Source of the DNA: Mucilaginibacter yixingensis
GTDB lineage: Bacteria > Bacteroidota > Bacteroidia > Sphingobacteriales > Sphingobacteriaceae
Direction of reading: 5' to 3'
DNA: 64,000 nt
Assembly: GCF_041080815.1 (NCBI RefSeq)
Contig: NZ_CP160205.1
Span: forward strand, 3,410,001 to 3,474,000
Each line of letters starts with the position of its first letter. Positions within the stretch are counted from its first letter, which is position 1. Shown here one piece after another: positions 17,093 to 26,052 of this stretch. A program made the translations under genes and the position numbers. The notes under the pieces are model-generated. The model saw only the letters and a program-made list of their open reading frames with translations, was not told the origin of the DNA and ran no database searches.

Positions 17093-17896
17093 ATGAACGA
17101 CGATTTTTATCAGCGGTTGTTTGCCAAACAGCAGCAATTAGAGAGCGTACCCTCAAATGAGGAGATTGCAGGTTGGGCGCTCAACGTCATTCACCTGATG
17201 TACCCTGAACGTACCGGCCGGGTTTTCGCTTCTTTAGATGAGCTGAAACGGGAGTTTTTGCGCCTGGAGGATGAACTATGCGAGATTATACAAACCACCA
17301 AGGCTTGCTCAAAATGCGATCCGTTTAAACTGGCTGCAAAATTCTTTGCTGAGTTACCCGAGCTTTTCCGCGTACTGAATACCGATATTGAAGCCATTTT
17401 TGACGGCGACCCAGCAGCCCGCACCGAGTTTGAGGTGATCCGTACCTATCCGGGCTTTTATGCTATTGCACTTTACCGTGTGGCCCATCTGCTTTGTCAG
17501 CTTGATCTGCCGTTGATACCCCGTATACTCACAGAGTATGCACACTCCAAAACAGGTATTGATATACACCCGGCGGCACGCATTGGCGAGCATTTTTATA
17601 TTGACCATGGCACCGGCATTGTAATTGGCGAAACCTGTATTATAGGCAATAACGTAAAGATCTACCAGGGTGTTACCCTCGGCGCGTTGAGCGTGGCTAA
17701 ATACATGGCCAATACCAAGCGCCACCCAACGGTAGAAGACCATGTGGTTATCTACGCGGCGGCCACCATTTTGGGCGGCGAAACCGTTATTGGTCACCAC
17801 AGTATTATTGGCGGTAACGTTTGGCTTACCAAAAGCATTGCCCCTTACTCTAAGGTTTATCACACCCCAAATTCACCGGTTGTAGAAACTATTTAA
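17093..17896 (+). CDS. cysE: Serine O-acetyltransferase
   Basis: A 267-residue enzyme that transfers acetyl from acetyl-CoA to L-serine, giving O-acetylserine for cysteine synthesis. An alpha-helical N-terminal domain is followed by a left-handed beta-helix of hexapeptide repeats. Key segments are TGIDIHPAARIGEHFYIDHGTGIVIGET (active-site His and Asp), NNVKIYQGVTLG, and the tail GGNVWLTKSIAPYSKV. ATG 17093 (MNDDFYQRLF) is preferred to the upstream TTG (17075). cysM begins 9 bases after its stop, so the two enzymes are made together and may associate. Confidence 0.93.
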   Translation: MNDDFYQRLFAKQQQLESVPSNEEIAGWALNVIHLMYPERTGRVFASLDELKREFLRLEDELCEIIQTTKACSKCDPFKLAAKFFAELPELFRVLNTDIEAIFDGDPAARTEFEVIRTYPGFYAIALYRVAHLLCQLDLPLIPRILTEYAHSKTGIDIHPAARIGEHFYIDHGTGIVIGETCIIGNNVKIYQGVTLGALSVAKYMANTKRHPTVEDHVVIYAAATILGGETVIGHHSIIGGNVWLTKSIAPYSKVYHTPNSPVVETI

Positions 17897-17905
17897 AACA
17901 TCACT

Positions 17906-18778
17906 ATGTCTGCCTTAATTGACCTGATCGGTAACACGCCGATGGTGGAAATAAAAAAACTGAATCCCAACCCTAACGTTAAAATTTTTGCCAAACTGGA
18001 GGGTAATAATCCCGGCGGTAGTGTAAAAGACCGTGCGGCGCTGAACATGATTCGAAGTGCGATGGAACGCGGAGATATCCGTCCGGGCATGAAACTGATT
18101 GAGGCCACCAGCGGCAACACCGGTATTGCCCTGGCTATGATTGCCTGCTTGTTTGACCTGGAAATGGAACTGGTAATGCCCTCAAACTCTACCCGCGAGC
18201 GTACGCTGACCATGGAGGCCTTTGGCGCCAAGGTAACCCTGCTGGAAGGCATTGAGCTATGCCGCGATTATGCCGAAGAAAAAGCGGCAACCGGTGAGTA
18301 TTACCTGATGAACCAGTTTGCTAACCCTGACAACTACCTGGCGCACGTTAAAACCACAGGTCCGGAAATTTGGCGCGATACCGAAGGCCAGATTACTCAC
18401 TTTGTGAGCAGCATGGGCACCACCGGCACTATTATGGGTTGTTCAAGATATTTTAAAGAGCAGAATAAAGACATACAGATAGTTGGCTGTCAGCCAAGCG
18501 AAGGTGCGTCAATCCCGGGCATCCGCCGTTGGCCTGAGGCTTATCTGCCAAAGATATTTGAACCAGAGCGCGTTGACCGCGTAATGGATATAACCGAAGA
18601 CGAAGCCATCAACGCCGCCAGAGTACTGGCCAAAAAAGAAGGCGTATTTGCCGGCATGAGCAGCGGCGGTGCATTAGCCGCAGCACTGCGTTTAGCTGCC
18701 GAGTTGGACAAAGGTGTGATCGTTTTCATTTGCTGTGACCGCGGCGACCGATACCTGAGCAGCAACCTGTTCGGTTAA
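17906..18778 (+). CDS. cysM: Cysteine synthase (O-acetylserine sulfhydrylase B type)
   Basis: A 290-residue PLP enzyme that replaces the acetate of O-acetylserine with sulfide (or thiosulfate) to form cysteine. The PLP lysine is Lys41 in GGSVKDRAAL. The substrate loop is EATSGNTGIALA, and the phosphate-binding loop is SSMGTTGTIMG. The C-terminus ends CCDRGDRYLSSNLF, typical of short CysM proteins without extra domains. It is in an operon with cysE. Length and motifs are complete. Confidence 0.93.
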   Translation: MSALIDLIGNTPMVEIKKLNPNPNVKIFAKLEGNNPGGSVKDRAALNMIRSAMERGDIRPGMKLIEATSGNTGIALAMIACLFDLEMELVMPSNSTRERTLTMEAFGAKVTLLEGIELCRDYAEEKAATGEYYLMNQFANPDNYLAHVKTTGPEIWRDTEGQITHFVSSMGTTGTIMGCSRYFKEQNKDIQIVGCQPSEGASIPGIRRWPEAYLPKIFEPERVDRVMDITEDEAINAARVLAKKEGVFAGMSSGGALAAALRLAAELDKGVIVFICCDRGDRYLSSNLFG

Positions 18779-18804
18779 GAAAACTTTATAGAAATCTGAG
18801 GCGG

Positions 18805-19455
18805 TCAATCTGATCGTCTCAGATTATCATCGTGCCCGCCTTTCAGGGCATCTAACTCCTCTCTTAATTTTTTATTCTCTGCTTCCAACTCAGTCATACG
18901 TTGACGTTGGGGAGCAAAGGCCTGTTCAATTTCCCCGGTGGTATAACGCGGGGTGATGTGTTGCGGACAGTTCCAATCATAAGCCTGTACATCCAGTACC
19001 AGCATACGTTCAGGTCGATGCTTATATTCCGATGGATCTATCAGGTCAAACAGTGCGGGATCATCATCCAGTTGCACGATCCGGGCCTTGGCATAAAGTT
19101 TTAGCCGGGCGCGGTGCGGATATGAAATCATAATGAGCGCCACCTTGGGGTTGGTTTCTATATTACCTGCGGTGATGTATTGTTTATTGCCAGAGAAATC
19201 TACAAATGCCAACGTTTTGTTATCCAGTACTTTTACAAAGCCTTTCGGCCCGCCACGGTGCTGTATGTATGGGTAATCATTAGGGCCTGTTGTGGCCATG
19301 TAAAAATGATCCTGATTGGCAATAAAATAAACCTCGTTATCCGTCAGACCGTCGGTTACATTGTACTTCTCCATCTGCTCATAAGTCCGGCGACTACCAA
19401 CCTCTTGCTGCAACGCCCTGGCCGCATCAGAAAAAGCTATTTGACCATAATTCAT
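18805..19455 (-). CDS. Pyridoxamine 5'-phosphate oxidase family protein
   Basis: A 216-residue flavin-binding split-barrel protein. Barrel strands include NEVYFIANQDHFYMATTGPNDYPYIQHRGGPKGFVKVLDNKTLAFVDFSGNKQYITAGNIETNPKVALIMISYP, and PQHITPRYT closes the domain. The last 30 residues form a Leu-rich coiled coil (MTELEAENKKLREELDALKG) that could mediate oligomerisation. True PNPOx substrate residues are not evident, so it is probably a general FMN or F420-like oxidoreductase. Two adjacent ATGs (19458, 19455) are possible starts; the upstream frame opens only with TTG. Its 3' end converges with cysM. Confidence 0.82.
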   Translation of the reverse strand: MNYGQIAFSDAARALQQEVGSRRTYEQMEKYNVTDGLTDNEVYFIANQDHFYMATTGPNDYPYIQHRGGPKGFVKVLDNKTLAFVDFSGNKQYITAGNIETNPKVALIMISYPHRARLKLYAKARIVQLDDDPALFDLIDPSEYKHRPERMLVLDVQAYDWNCPQHITPRYTTGEIEQAFAPQRQRMTELEAENKKLREELDALKGGHDDNLRRSD

Positions 19456-19612
19456 CATTGTTGTTAATGTTTTAATAATCAAATTTACCTGTGTTTAGTG
19501 CTGTTATAGTTGTAATAGTTAGATAATATGTGGTACTTTTTAAGGATGACTAATAATATGACACGTCTTTAACCCACGTGCACTATTGGCCGTCCGTATC
19601 TGGAAAGCGCCA

Positions 19613-19640
19613 TTGTCCGCCTGGATCGCCTCTTTGTCCG
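19613..19640 (+). promoter_or_regulatory. 21-base-spaced TTGTCCG direct repeat upstream of doxX
   Basis: TTGTCCG occurs at 19613-19619 and 19634-19640, exactly 21 bases apart, with a degenerate third copy (CCGTCCG, 19590-19596) 23 bases further upstream. The pair ends about 73 bases before the doxX ATG. Same-face direct repeats like this are typical of LytTR or AraC-family binding. Confidence 0.6.
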
Positions 19641-19713
19641 CTTCACCCTGAAACAGCTCTGTTTGCGTGTGTTTTCCGGCCATTTTTGAGTCATCATTTA
19701 AAACAAAACAGTC

Positions 19714-20118
19714 ATGAACTCAAAAACAGCAAAAACAATCTACTGGGCAGGTGCCTCATTTATGTCATTATGGTTTGGTGCCAGCGGTTTCTTTGAATTA
19801 ACCCGTAACCCTATAGTATGGGGCATCACCCAGCAACTGGGCTACCCACCGCATTTTATTTACATACTGGGCGTAGCTAAACTATCCGGTGTTATTGTGT
19901 TACTCACTCCTAACAAATTACTCCGGTTAAAAGAGTGGGTGTTTGCCGGTATCTTCTTTGATATCCTCTTTGCTTTCTTCTCTAAAATTACCGTTTTAGG
20001 TTTTCCAGCAACTATTGATGCAATTGTGGCCTTCACCGTTATTAGTATCACTTATGTGATGTTTAGAAGGTTGTATCCCGCTAATTATACAACAAATAGC
20101 ATTACTGTTAACGCTTAA
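19714..20118 (+). CDS. DoxX-like membrane protein
   Basis: A 134-residue protein with four hydrophobic helices (about 9-28, 45-63, 73-92, 97-116). The family pattern is present: FGASGFFELTRNP, GYPPHFIYILGVAKLSGVIVLLTP and LKEWVFAGIFFDILFAFFS. DoxX-like proteins are small inner-membrane proteins often linked to redox or thiol stress, with uncertain chemistry. It is monocistronic, bounded by its own terminator. The upstream repeat pair suggests it shares regulation with the hydrolase-Ohr genes. Confidence 0.88.
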   Translation: MNSKTAKTIYWAGASFMSLWFGASGFFELTRNPIVWGITQQLGYPPHFIYILGVAKLSGVIVLLTPNKLLRLKEWVFAGIFFDILFAFFSKITVLGFPATIDAIVAFTVISITYVMFRRLYPANYTTNSITVNA

Positions 20119-20140
20119 CTTTAAGCTTCAATTAAAACGA

Positions 20141-20175
20141 AACGGCCTGAGCGTTTGCTCAGGCCGTTCTTATTT
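20141..20175 (+). terminator. Intrinsic terminator of doxX
   Basis: AACGGCCTGAGC (20141-20152) pairs with GCTCAGGCCGTT (20157-20168), loop GTTT, followed by a T-rich stretch. Confidence 0.9.
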
Positions 20176-20231
20176 TAGTATTATTTGCCTACTAATTGTA
20201 CAAGCGGTCAAACATTTAACATTTCGTCGGT

Positions 20232-20795
20232 TTAAAAGCTATCATTTAGAGGTTTATTCATGGCGTTTTTTAAACTCGATGAGATTAACTCAGCATTTGC
20301 TTTTACAGATGCCTGTAAGCTCAAAAAATTCTTGTCGGCTAAATCATGTATTTTTTTTGCCATAAAAGGAACCTTTGGGTATTTCGTAATTACACCGTCT
20401 TTAATCAATCCGTAACCCGCAACATTATAGTCAGATATTTCATATTTATATTTCCCGTCTTTCACCTGAATTTTAATTGTGAATGTCACATATTCTATAG
20501 TTCCCGGATAATACTTAGTGCCTGATGTTGTTTGAAAGGGGAAGGTACCTTTGCCTATAACAAGTCCGTTTCTTTCATCTTGCATTTGCAATACTGATTT
20601 GCTGTCTTTAAATGTTAAAGCAAACCATTGAATAGACTTTGCGTACAAATTGGATTTTAATTGAGCACTATCAACTTTTACTATTTCAGAAAAGTAATAG
20701 GGATTACCAGAATATTCGTAAGTTAAATCAGGTTCTTGAGCCTTGACAACAAAGAATAAAATAGCCATCAAAAAGGTTAGGATTGCTTTATTCAT
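20232..20795 (-). CDS. Secreted DUF4468 (TBP-like fold) protein
   Basis: A 187-residue exported protein. From ATG 20795 the N-terminus MNKAILTFLMAILFFVVKAQ is a signal peptide; a longer frame from 20840 lacks a proper leader. The mature part carries the DUF4468 pattern: SEIVKVDSAQLKSNLYAKSIQWFALTF, SKSVLQMQDERNGLVIGKGTF, then a beta strand set YVTFTIKIQVKDGKYKYEISDY. The family is common in Bacteroidota and has no known function. Nothing around it clarifies its role. Confidence 0.82.
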   Translation of the reverse strand: MNKAILTFLMAILFFVVKAQEPDLTYEYSGNPYYFSEIVKVDSAQLKSNLYAKSIQWFALTFKDSKSVLQMQDERNGLVIGKGTFPFQTTSGTKYYPGTIEYVTFTIKIQVKDGKYKYEISDYNVAGYGLIKDGVITKYPKVPFMAKKIHDLADKNFLSLQASVKANAELISSSLKNAMNKPLNDSF

Positions 20796-20905
20796 TTTAT
20801 GTGATAATTTAGGACAGCACTGCGATGGTAAAAATATCATAAAAGATACGATTCATCAACCTACTGATAAATATTAAAAAAAGTAGATCCCATCCCCATA
20901 AAAGC

Positions 20906-20945
20906 AAGCAAGCCCGGGCAATATTGCCCGGGCTTGCTTTATTAA
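20906..20945. terminator. Strong palindromic terminator
   Basis: A 15-base perfect stem (20906-20920 with 20925-20939, core AGCCCGGGCA/TGCCCGGGCT) around ATAT, followed by T-rich sequence. It lies between the end of the DUF1223 gene and the DUF4468 gene (both minus strand). Confidence 0.85.
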
Positions 20946-20963
20946 CTATCTAAACAAATGTTG

Positions 20964-21740
20964 TTACTCAATCACCGCACGTGCTGCACTTTTAATCACC
21001 CCTGTCCCCTCATCTTGCACAAAGCCAACCAGTTCCCAGTCTTTTGTATTGAAGGTTGCAGGGAGAGCGATCTGTGTAGTTCCTTTTTTATCAGTCGGCA
21101 AATCAAATTTGTAGAGGTTGCGCACTATCTGCGCATGTTTAAGCAAACGGCCTTCATTCTCGCCAGCTCCCACTTTGCTTACGGCGTGCTTTTGCACCAG
21201 GGCCAGCAATAACTCGCTGCCGGCAACATCGCCATCGGCCTGATAGTTTACGTTAAGCTTGCGGGCTGTTAACTGTGCCTTTAACGTAAGCGATGCTGAT
21301 GCCTTACCACTTAACTCCTGACTGATAGCCGGGGTGATGGCCCGCTCATCCGATCCCACAAACTCTTCTTTACCATTCACCACCAGCTGCGGCGTATAAA
21401 CCTCTGCATTTAAGCGGCGACTATACTGATACTGGCGTTTTGAAAACTCGGCCTGACTAAATGCATCCCTCCACCCCAGCCGATCCCAGTAGTCTACATG
21501 GTATGATAGCAGGTACACCGGTTTGTTGCCAGCCTCCTGCTGGATGCGTGCCAAAAGCTCATCGGCCGCAGGGCAACTGGAGCAGCCCTCAGAGGTGAAC
21601 AGTTCCAGCACGGCAAAACCATCAGCTTTAAAGTTATTATTAGGTTTGATTTTGGGCGAGCTGCTGCGATTAATAAAAGCAACAAGGCCGAAGCTGAGCG
21701 CAACGGCTGCAACAACGGCTAAAAATTTTACAGGTTTCAT
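20964..21740 (-). CDS. DUF1223 thioredoxin-like secreted protein
   Basis: A 258-residue protein with an N-terminal membrane/signal segment (VKFLAVVAAVALSFGLVAFI). The DUF1223 signature follows: VLELFTSEGCSSCPAADELLARI, which holds a CxxC pair, then LSYHVDYWDRLGWRDAFS and TPQLVVNGKEEFVGSD. This gives a thioredoxin-like fold on the outer face of the inner membrane, followed by a beta-rich C-terminal domain. It may act as a thiol oxidoreductase, but the substrate is unknown. The gene is convergent with nothing and separated from the LytTR gene by about 115 bases. Confidence 0.87.
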   Translation of the reverse strand: MKPVKFLAVVAAVALSFGLVAFINRSSSPKIKPNNNFKADGFAVLELFTSEGCSSCPAADELLARIQQEAGNKPVYLLSYHVDYWDRLGWRDAFSQAEFSKRQYQYSRRLNAEVYTPQLVVNGKEEFVGSDERAITPAISQELSGKASASLTLKAQLTARKLNVNYQADGDVAGSELLLALVQKHAVSKVGAGENEGRLLKHAQIVRNLYKFDLPTDKKGTTQIALPATFNTKDWELVGFVQDEGTGVIKSAARAVIE

Positions 21741-21855
21741 CTCTTTTTGAATTTTTGTTATGGATCAAAATTAGATGCGCTGACATCCCAAAAACAGCAA
21801 AAACAGGCTCAACTAGACATATTCGAACCTCAAACAGGCCAACCGGACCGGCAGT

Positions 21856-22623
21856 TTACCTGTCTTCCATCCAGCTTAAAAAGGCCGATGATTTTTCTTT
21901 GTTGATGAGCAGCTTGTCGGGTGTTTCTATTATCAGCTTTACATACAATTTACGCAAAAAGTAATGCTCCACCTCTTTTATAGCCTTAAAATTTACCAGG
22001 TACTGGCGGTTTACTCTAAAGAATTGTTTAGACGATACAGCGGCCGTAATCTGATCTAAGGACTGGCTGATGGCGTATTCTTGCCCGTCAAAACCCATAA
22101 TCGAAGTTCCTTCATTGCGGATATAGAAAAACGCAATGTTATCTGTGTGTACCGTAGTGTATTTCTGGTTTTTAAAAACCAGGAAGCTGGTTTTTCCAGC
22201 GGGTGATGCGCCACCAAGTTTTGATAACAGATCGCCCAGATCTGGTACTACTTTTTGCTGGAAGAAATTTTTAAGCTCATCTACTTTTCTAAAAGCTTCC
22301 TGGATATCTTCTTTAGAGAATGGTTTGAGCACATAGTCAACGCCGTTGCGCTTAAAGGCTTCCAGTGAATACTCGTCGAAAGCGGTGCAGAACACCACCG
22401 GACAGGTAATTTTAACCGACTTAAAGATCTCAAACGATAGGCCATCCGCCAGCTGGATATCCATAAAGATGAGATCAGGCTGCAACGAGCCCGACAAGGC
22501 CTCTACCGACCGCTCGACGCTCTGGTACTGACCGATAATTTTGGCTTCTGGGCGTAAACCTAAGATGATATTTTCGAGTGATTTTGCTGTTCTCAGCTCG
22601 TCTTCAATAATAATGATGTTCAT
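21856..22623 (-). CDS. LytTR-family response regulator
   Basis: A 255-residue regulator. The receiver domain (1-120) has acidic residues E7/D8, phospho-acceptor Asp55 (LIFMDIQLADG), and Lys in YVLKPF near 108. The LytTR DNA-binding domain (about 145-252) includes IRNEGTSIMGFDGQEYAISQSLDQI and FFRVNRQYLVNFKAI. It overlaps the histidine kinase by 4 bases (ATGA), so the two are translationally coupled. LytTR proteins bind two direct repeats about 21 bases apart and often activate only a few membrane or surface genes. Candidate sites are described in the findings. Confidence 0.95.
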   Translation of the reverse strand: MNIIIIEDELRTAKSLENIILGLRPEAKIIGQYQSVERSVEALSGSLQPDLIFMDIQLADGLSFEIFKSVKITCPVVFCTAFDEYSLEAFKRNGVDYVLKPFSKEDIQEAFRKVDELKNFFQQKVVPDLGDLLSKLGGASPAGKTSFLVFKNQKYTTVHTDNIAFFYIRNEGTSIMGFDGQEYAISQSLDQITAAVSSKQFFRVNRQYLVNFKAIKEVEHYFLRKLYVKLIIETPDKLLINKEKSSAFLSWMEDR

Positions 22624-23624
22624 GAAATTAGCGGTAGTTTTACCTGGAATAGTTGACCGTTGTTAACAATATCTATTTGCTGATGCAGCAGGTGCTCGTA
22701 ACGCAGCTGGATGTTTTTCAGCCCCACCCCTAACGAGTTGCGCTCGCCGGTTTTCTGCTGAATGGGGTTTTCCAATATCAGCCTATCATCGGCCGCATAT
22801 AGTCGGATGTGCAGTGGCTTATCTAAAGAGACTACGTTATGCTTAATGCAATTCTCTACCAGCAGTTGCAAGGTAAACGGTGGGATCTGTGTTTTCAGTA
22901 CCTCATCGTCCAAATCGCTGGTGAAGGTAAATCCACCCTCAAACCGGGCATTTTGCAGAAACAGGTAGGCTTTTACAATCTCCATTTCTTCCGACAGATG
23001 GATCAGGTCGTGCTTACGGCTTTCTAAGGTGAAGCGATAAAAGTTAGAGAGCTTGAGGATGAAATCAACGGAGTCCTTATCGCTGGTCTCCACCATGGCC
23101 TTCAGCGTATTGAGGCTATTGAACAGAAAATGCGGGTTTACCTGCTGTTTCAACAGTTCGTATTGTGCGCCCAGGTTATCGTTTTTAATGCGTTCCAGCT
23201 CCATGTTCACATACTGGTTCTCATAGTTCTGTTGCAGCAGTTGTAAAAACATATAAAACACCAGGTTAATGAGGATACCCCGCACCTCTACCATCAGCAT
23301 CACCGGACCAAAGTTGATGTGCGAGAGGATCAACTGCTGCACCCAGGCCAGGCCAAACATCACCAATAAGCCAATCAGCAAGGTATTGATGAGTTTTGAG
23401 TAAGAGATCTTTTGCCTGTTCGGCTGCTCCGGTCGACGGGCCAGCATATACAGGTTAACATACCACATAGCCAGCGCAAAAGCGGAAGTGATAGCAGCGT
23501 TAACCACCGCCTCGGCCAGATTGAAATGCTGCTGCGCAATTTGCGGTACCGATGATAGCAGACCTATAGTAACAGAGCTTACCCAGATAACCGCCGGAGA
23601 TATTTTTAGCTTTTGCTTGTCCAT
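22620..23624 (-). CDS. LytS/YehU-type sensor histidine kinase
   Basis: A 334-residue kinase with four N-terminal membrane helices (about 13-30, 43-62, 78-98, 105-130) and a coiled linker. The His_kinase domain phosphorylates His165 in KQQVNPHFLFNSLNTLKAM. The ATP-binding region has LLVENCIKHNVV (N-box) and GVGLKNIQLRYEHL. There is no extracytoplasmic sensor domain, so the signal is likely sensed within the membrane. It is the partner of the overlapping LytTR regulator. Confidence 0.95.
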   Translation of the reverse strand: MDKQKLKISPAVIWVSSVTIGLLSSVPQIAQQHFNLAEAVVNAAITSAFALAMWYVNLYMLARRPEQPNRQKISYSKLINTLLIGLLVMFGLAWVQQLILSHINFGPVMLMVEVRGILINLVFYMFLQLLQQNYENQYVNMELERIKNDNLGAQYELLKQQVNPHFLFNSLNTLKAMVETSDKDSVDFILKLSNFYRFTLESRKHDLIHLSEEMEIVKAYLFLQNARFEGGFTFTSDLDDEVLKTQIPPFTLQLLVENCIKHNVVSLDKPLHIRLYAADDRLILENPIQQKTGERNSLGVGLKNIQLRYEHLLHQQIDIVNNGQLFQVKLPLIS

Positions 23625-23756
23625 GAATCAATCAAGTTTGAGATATCAGCATATCCCCTGTTCAAAGTTAGAATATTAAAGATTTAAAGGAAGAACTGCG
23701 GATTGGCATCGAAAATAAAACTCGTGTACTTACTCTTGCAACTACATTAGCAAAAC

Positions 23757-23842
23757 TGTCATGCTGAGCGATAGCGAAGCATCTCTGATGCAAAACCGTC
23801 GGGATCGTCCACCGAGATGCTTCGCTATCGCTCAGCATGACA
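23757..23842. repeat. Long intergenic inverted repeat, family A copy 1
   Basis: Two perfect 29-base arms (23757-23785 and 23814-23842) start TGTCATGCTGAGCGATAGCG and enclose a 28-base loop. They lie in a 326-base gap between the histidine kinase start and the ohr end, both on the minus strand. Related copies are at 37604 and 41405. The rest of the gap shows no gene. Confidence 0.9.
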
Positions 23843-23950
23843 TTATGGTCTCCGCAGGCATCAACCCAAAAGCAAATGGACCGGAAGCATTTTAAAGCAA
23901 ACCCGGCCCATATTGCCATGAACTTATTTATGTTGAAGCGACGCCCTCAT

Positions 23951-24397
23951 TTATACGGCTACGCTGATGGTTATATTGATATTGCCACGGGTAGCTTTTG
24001 AGTACGGACAGGTGTTATGAGCGGCCTCTACAATAGCTTTTGCCTCATCAGCAGACAGTCCGGGCAGGTTTACGTGCAAACGTGCTTGCAGTAAAAAGCC
24101 GTTCTCGTTTGTGCCCAGATCTACCTCTGCATCTACGGTGGTGTTTTCTGGCAGGGCTACTTTTTTGGCCGACGCATTGTGCCTCATGGCACCAATGAAA
24201 CAGGCTGACCATCCGGCGGCAAAAAGTTGTTCGGGGTTGGTGCCGGCACCTTTGCTGCCTGGCGAACTGAGGGCAATATCTAACCTGCCATCGGTGCTTT
24301 TGGCCGAGCCATCTCTGCCACCGGCAATGTGCACTTTACCGGTATATAAAACTTGTTTTACTTCTATTACTGCGGATGTTATTACGTTGGTTTCCAT
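23951..24397 (-). CDS. ohr: Organic hydroperoxide resistance protein
   Basis: A 148-residue OsmC/Ohr-fold peroxidase that reduces organic hydroperoxides with lipoyl-type reductants. Catalytic Cys66 lies in AGWSACFIGAM and resolving Cys130 in HNTCPYSKAT. The conserved Arg is in GRDGSAKSTDGRLDIAL and the catalytic Glu in NPEQLFAAG. It has full length and all residues. It lies 48 bases after the secreted alpha/beta hydrolase on the same strand, so the two are probably co-transcribed. Regulation by the 21-base repeat upstream of the hydrolase would then include ohr. Confidence 0.93.
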   Translation of the reverse strand: METNVITSAVIEVKQVLYTGKVHIAGGRDGSAKSTDGRLDIALSSPGSKGAGTNPEQLFAAGWSACFIGAMRHNASAKKVALPENTTVDAEVDLGTNENGFLLQARLHVNLPGLSADEAKAIVEAAHNTCPYSKATRGNINITISVAV

Positions 24398-24445
24398 TTT
24401 TTTATTGTTTTTATTTAGAATCTATGTTGTTAAATTTTGTCTTCA

Positions 24446-25492
24446 TTATTTGGCAAAGCCGTCGGCTTCTACAATGGCATCGGCAAATGCTTTTGGCGCC
24501 TCCTGAGGCAGGTTATGGCCAATACCACCGGTGATGTTATGATGTGCGTATTTGCCGGTAAATTTTGCGGCATAAGCTGCAGGATCTGGGTGTGGCGCGG
24601 CGTTGGCATCGCCCTCAAGAGTTACAGTTGGCACGCTGATGGCAGGGGCTGTGGCCAGTTTTCTTTCGTAAGCATCAAACCTTGCTTCGCCTTTAACCAG
24701 GCCTAAACGCCAGCGGTAGTTACTGATTACTATGGCCACATGGTCTGGGTTATTAAAAGCTTCGGCTGATTGATTATAAGTAGCATCGTCAAAGTGCCAT
24801 TGAGGTGATGCGGTTTGCCAGATCAGTTTATCGAAAGCATAGGTGTTAGCCTGATAACCGGCCTGACCGCGGTCTGTAGCAAAATAAAACTGATACCACC
24901 AGGCCAACTCTGCTTTTGGTGACAGCGGCGCAACGTTGGCTTGCTGACTGCCAATCAGGTAACCGCTTACCGATACCAGGGCTTTGCATCTTTCAGGAAA
25001 CAGCGCCGCAATAATATCAGCAGTACGAGCGCCCCAGTCAAATCCCCCTATTACTGCTTTCTGAATTTTCAAGGCATCCATAAAGGCAATGATATCCAGT
25101 GCCAGGGCAGCTTGCTGGCCGTTCCGAACGGTTTGGGCTGAAAGGAAGCGGGTTGAACCATAGCCTCTTAAATAAGGCACAAAAACGTGGTAACCTTTGG
25201 CAGCCAGGATGGCAGAGGCATCGGCATAGCTGTTGATATCATAAGGCCAGCCGTGCAGTAGAATAACAGGTTGTCCGTTAGCCGGACCAACTTCTGCGTA
25301 GCCTACGTTTAAATCGCCGGCGTTGATTTGTTTGATTTGGGTGAATGATGCGTGGTGAACAGTATCAGCCTGAGCGGTAACCGGTGCTGTTTCTGCGGCG
25401 GCAACGGCTGGACCTGCTAATTGTACGGCCACAAATGTTGCGGTGGCGATGCTTAAAAGCTGAAGGCGGCGGGTGATGTGAAGGCTTTTCAT
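24446..25492 (-). CDS. Secreted alpha/beta hydrolase, epoxide-hydrolase type
   Basis: A 348-residue hydrolase with an N-terminal signal (LLSIATATFVAVQLAGPAVAAAE). The oxyanion motif is HGWPYD (80-85), and the nucleophile is Asp152 in GGFDWGARTADI. An aspartate at this position marks epoxide hydrolases and haloalkane dehalogenases rather than serine esterases. The catalytic His is His326 (GGIGHNLPQEAP). It is predicted to be periplasmic. The operon with ohr suggests it handles oxidised or halogenated lipophilic compounds; the real substrate is unknown. Confidence 0.88.
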   Translation of the reverse strand: MKSLHITRRLQLLSIATATFVAVQLAGPAVAAAETAPVTAQADTVHHASFTQIKQINAGDLNVGYAEVGPANGQPVILLHGWPYDINSYADASAILAAKGYHVFVPYLRGYGSTRFLSAQTVRNGQQAALALDIIAFMDALKIQKAVIGGFDWGARTADIIAALFPERCKALVSVSGYLIGSQQANVAPLSPKAELAWWYQFYFATDRGQAGYQANTYAFDKLIWQTASPQWHFDDATYNQSAEAFNNPDHVAIVISNYRWRLGLVKGEARFDAYERKLATAPAISVPTVTLEGDANAAPHPDPAAYAAKFTGKYAHHNITGGIGHNLPQEAPKAFADAIVEADGFAK

Positions 25493-25590
25493 AACGTGCA
25501 GTTTATTTTGTTTTCAAGTGATTTATTTGCTTTTCTTGATAACAAAAGTACTTGCACAGGCCTCCGGAGAGAATGGGTTTTACCCCGAAC

Positions 25591-25618
25591 CGGACAACAA
25601 CAGGGCTGAACCGGACAA
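25591..25618 (-). promoter_or_regulatory. 21-base-spaced TTGTCCG direct repeat upstream of the hydrolase-ohr genes
   Basis: CGGACAA occurs at 25591-25597 and 25612-25618, exactly 21 bases apart. Read toward the hydrolase (minus strand) each half is TTGTCCGGTT. The near half-site is about 99 bases from the start codon. It has the same 7-mer, spacing and orientation as the doxX site. Confidence 0.6.
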
Positions 25619-25666
25619 GCGACCGGCTAAAAACAACACCTGTTATTTTTCAGAAAGAGAAATTGG

Positions 25667-26050
25667 CTATTCCCGGTTGGCTTTGAGCCGTTCGCGGTGA
25701 TCTTTCCCCCACTTAATCATCTCCAGAATAATATCGCCGAAGGAATGACAGTACTCTGTAGGCGAATATTCTACCGTTACCGGTGTGGTGGGCAACACCG
25801 TTCTTTTAAGCAGTTGGTTGGCTTCCATATCTTTCAACTCGCGCGAGAGCATACGGGTGGTAATACCGGGAATACTGCGTTCAATCTCGCGAAAACGCCT
25901 ATGACCGTTACAGATGGCATTAATAATGGGTAAGCGCCATTTGCCGCCTAAAACATAAATAGTGTCCTGAAGTGCCTGCACCTCATCCTTCTGATTGCGG
26001 GGATTAGACAGCACTTCCTTAATTAGTTCCTCTCGTCTTGGGTTACTCAT
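25667..26050 (-). CDS. HxlR family transcriptional regulator
   Basis: A 127-residue winged helix protein. The core motif is YVLGGKWRLPIINAICNGHRRFREIERSIPGITTRMLSRELKDME, ending with VEYSPTEYCHSFGDIILEMIKWG. HxlR proteins often respond to reactive aldehydes, quinones or redox change, and repress an adjacent divergent gene. Here the divergent neighbour is an SDR, and a long dyad lies between them directly in front of this start codon, indicating autoregulation. Confidence 0.93.
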   Translation of the reverse strand: MSNPRREELIKEVLSNPRNQKDEVQALQDTIYVLGGKWRLPIINAICNGHRRFREIERSIPGITTRMLSRELKDMEANQLLKRTVLPTTPVTVEYSPTEYCHSFGDIILEMIKWGKDHRERLKANRE

Positions 26051-26052
26051 AG

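Noticed and set aside
19578..19796. A 72-codon reading frame upstream of doxX
   Set aside because: It overlaps the doxX start and the regulatory repeats, and its protein is of low complexity.
23668..23919. A 83-codon reading frame across the inverted repeat at 23757
   Set aside because: It is made mainly from the two arms of the repeat, so it is not a gene.
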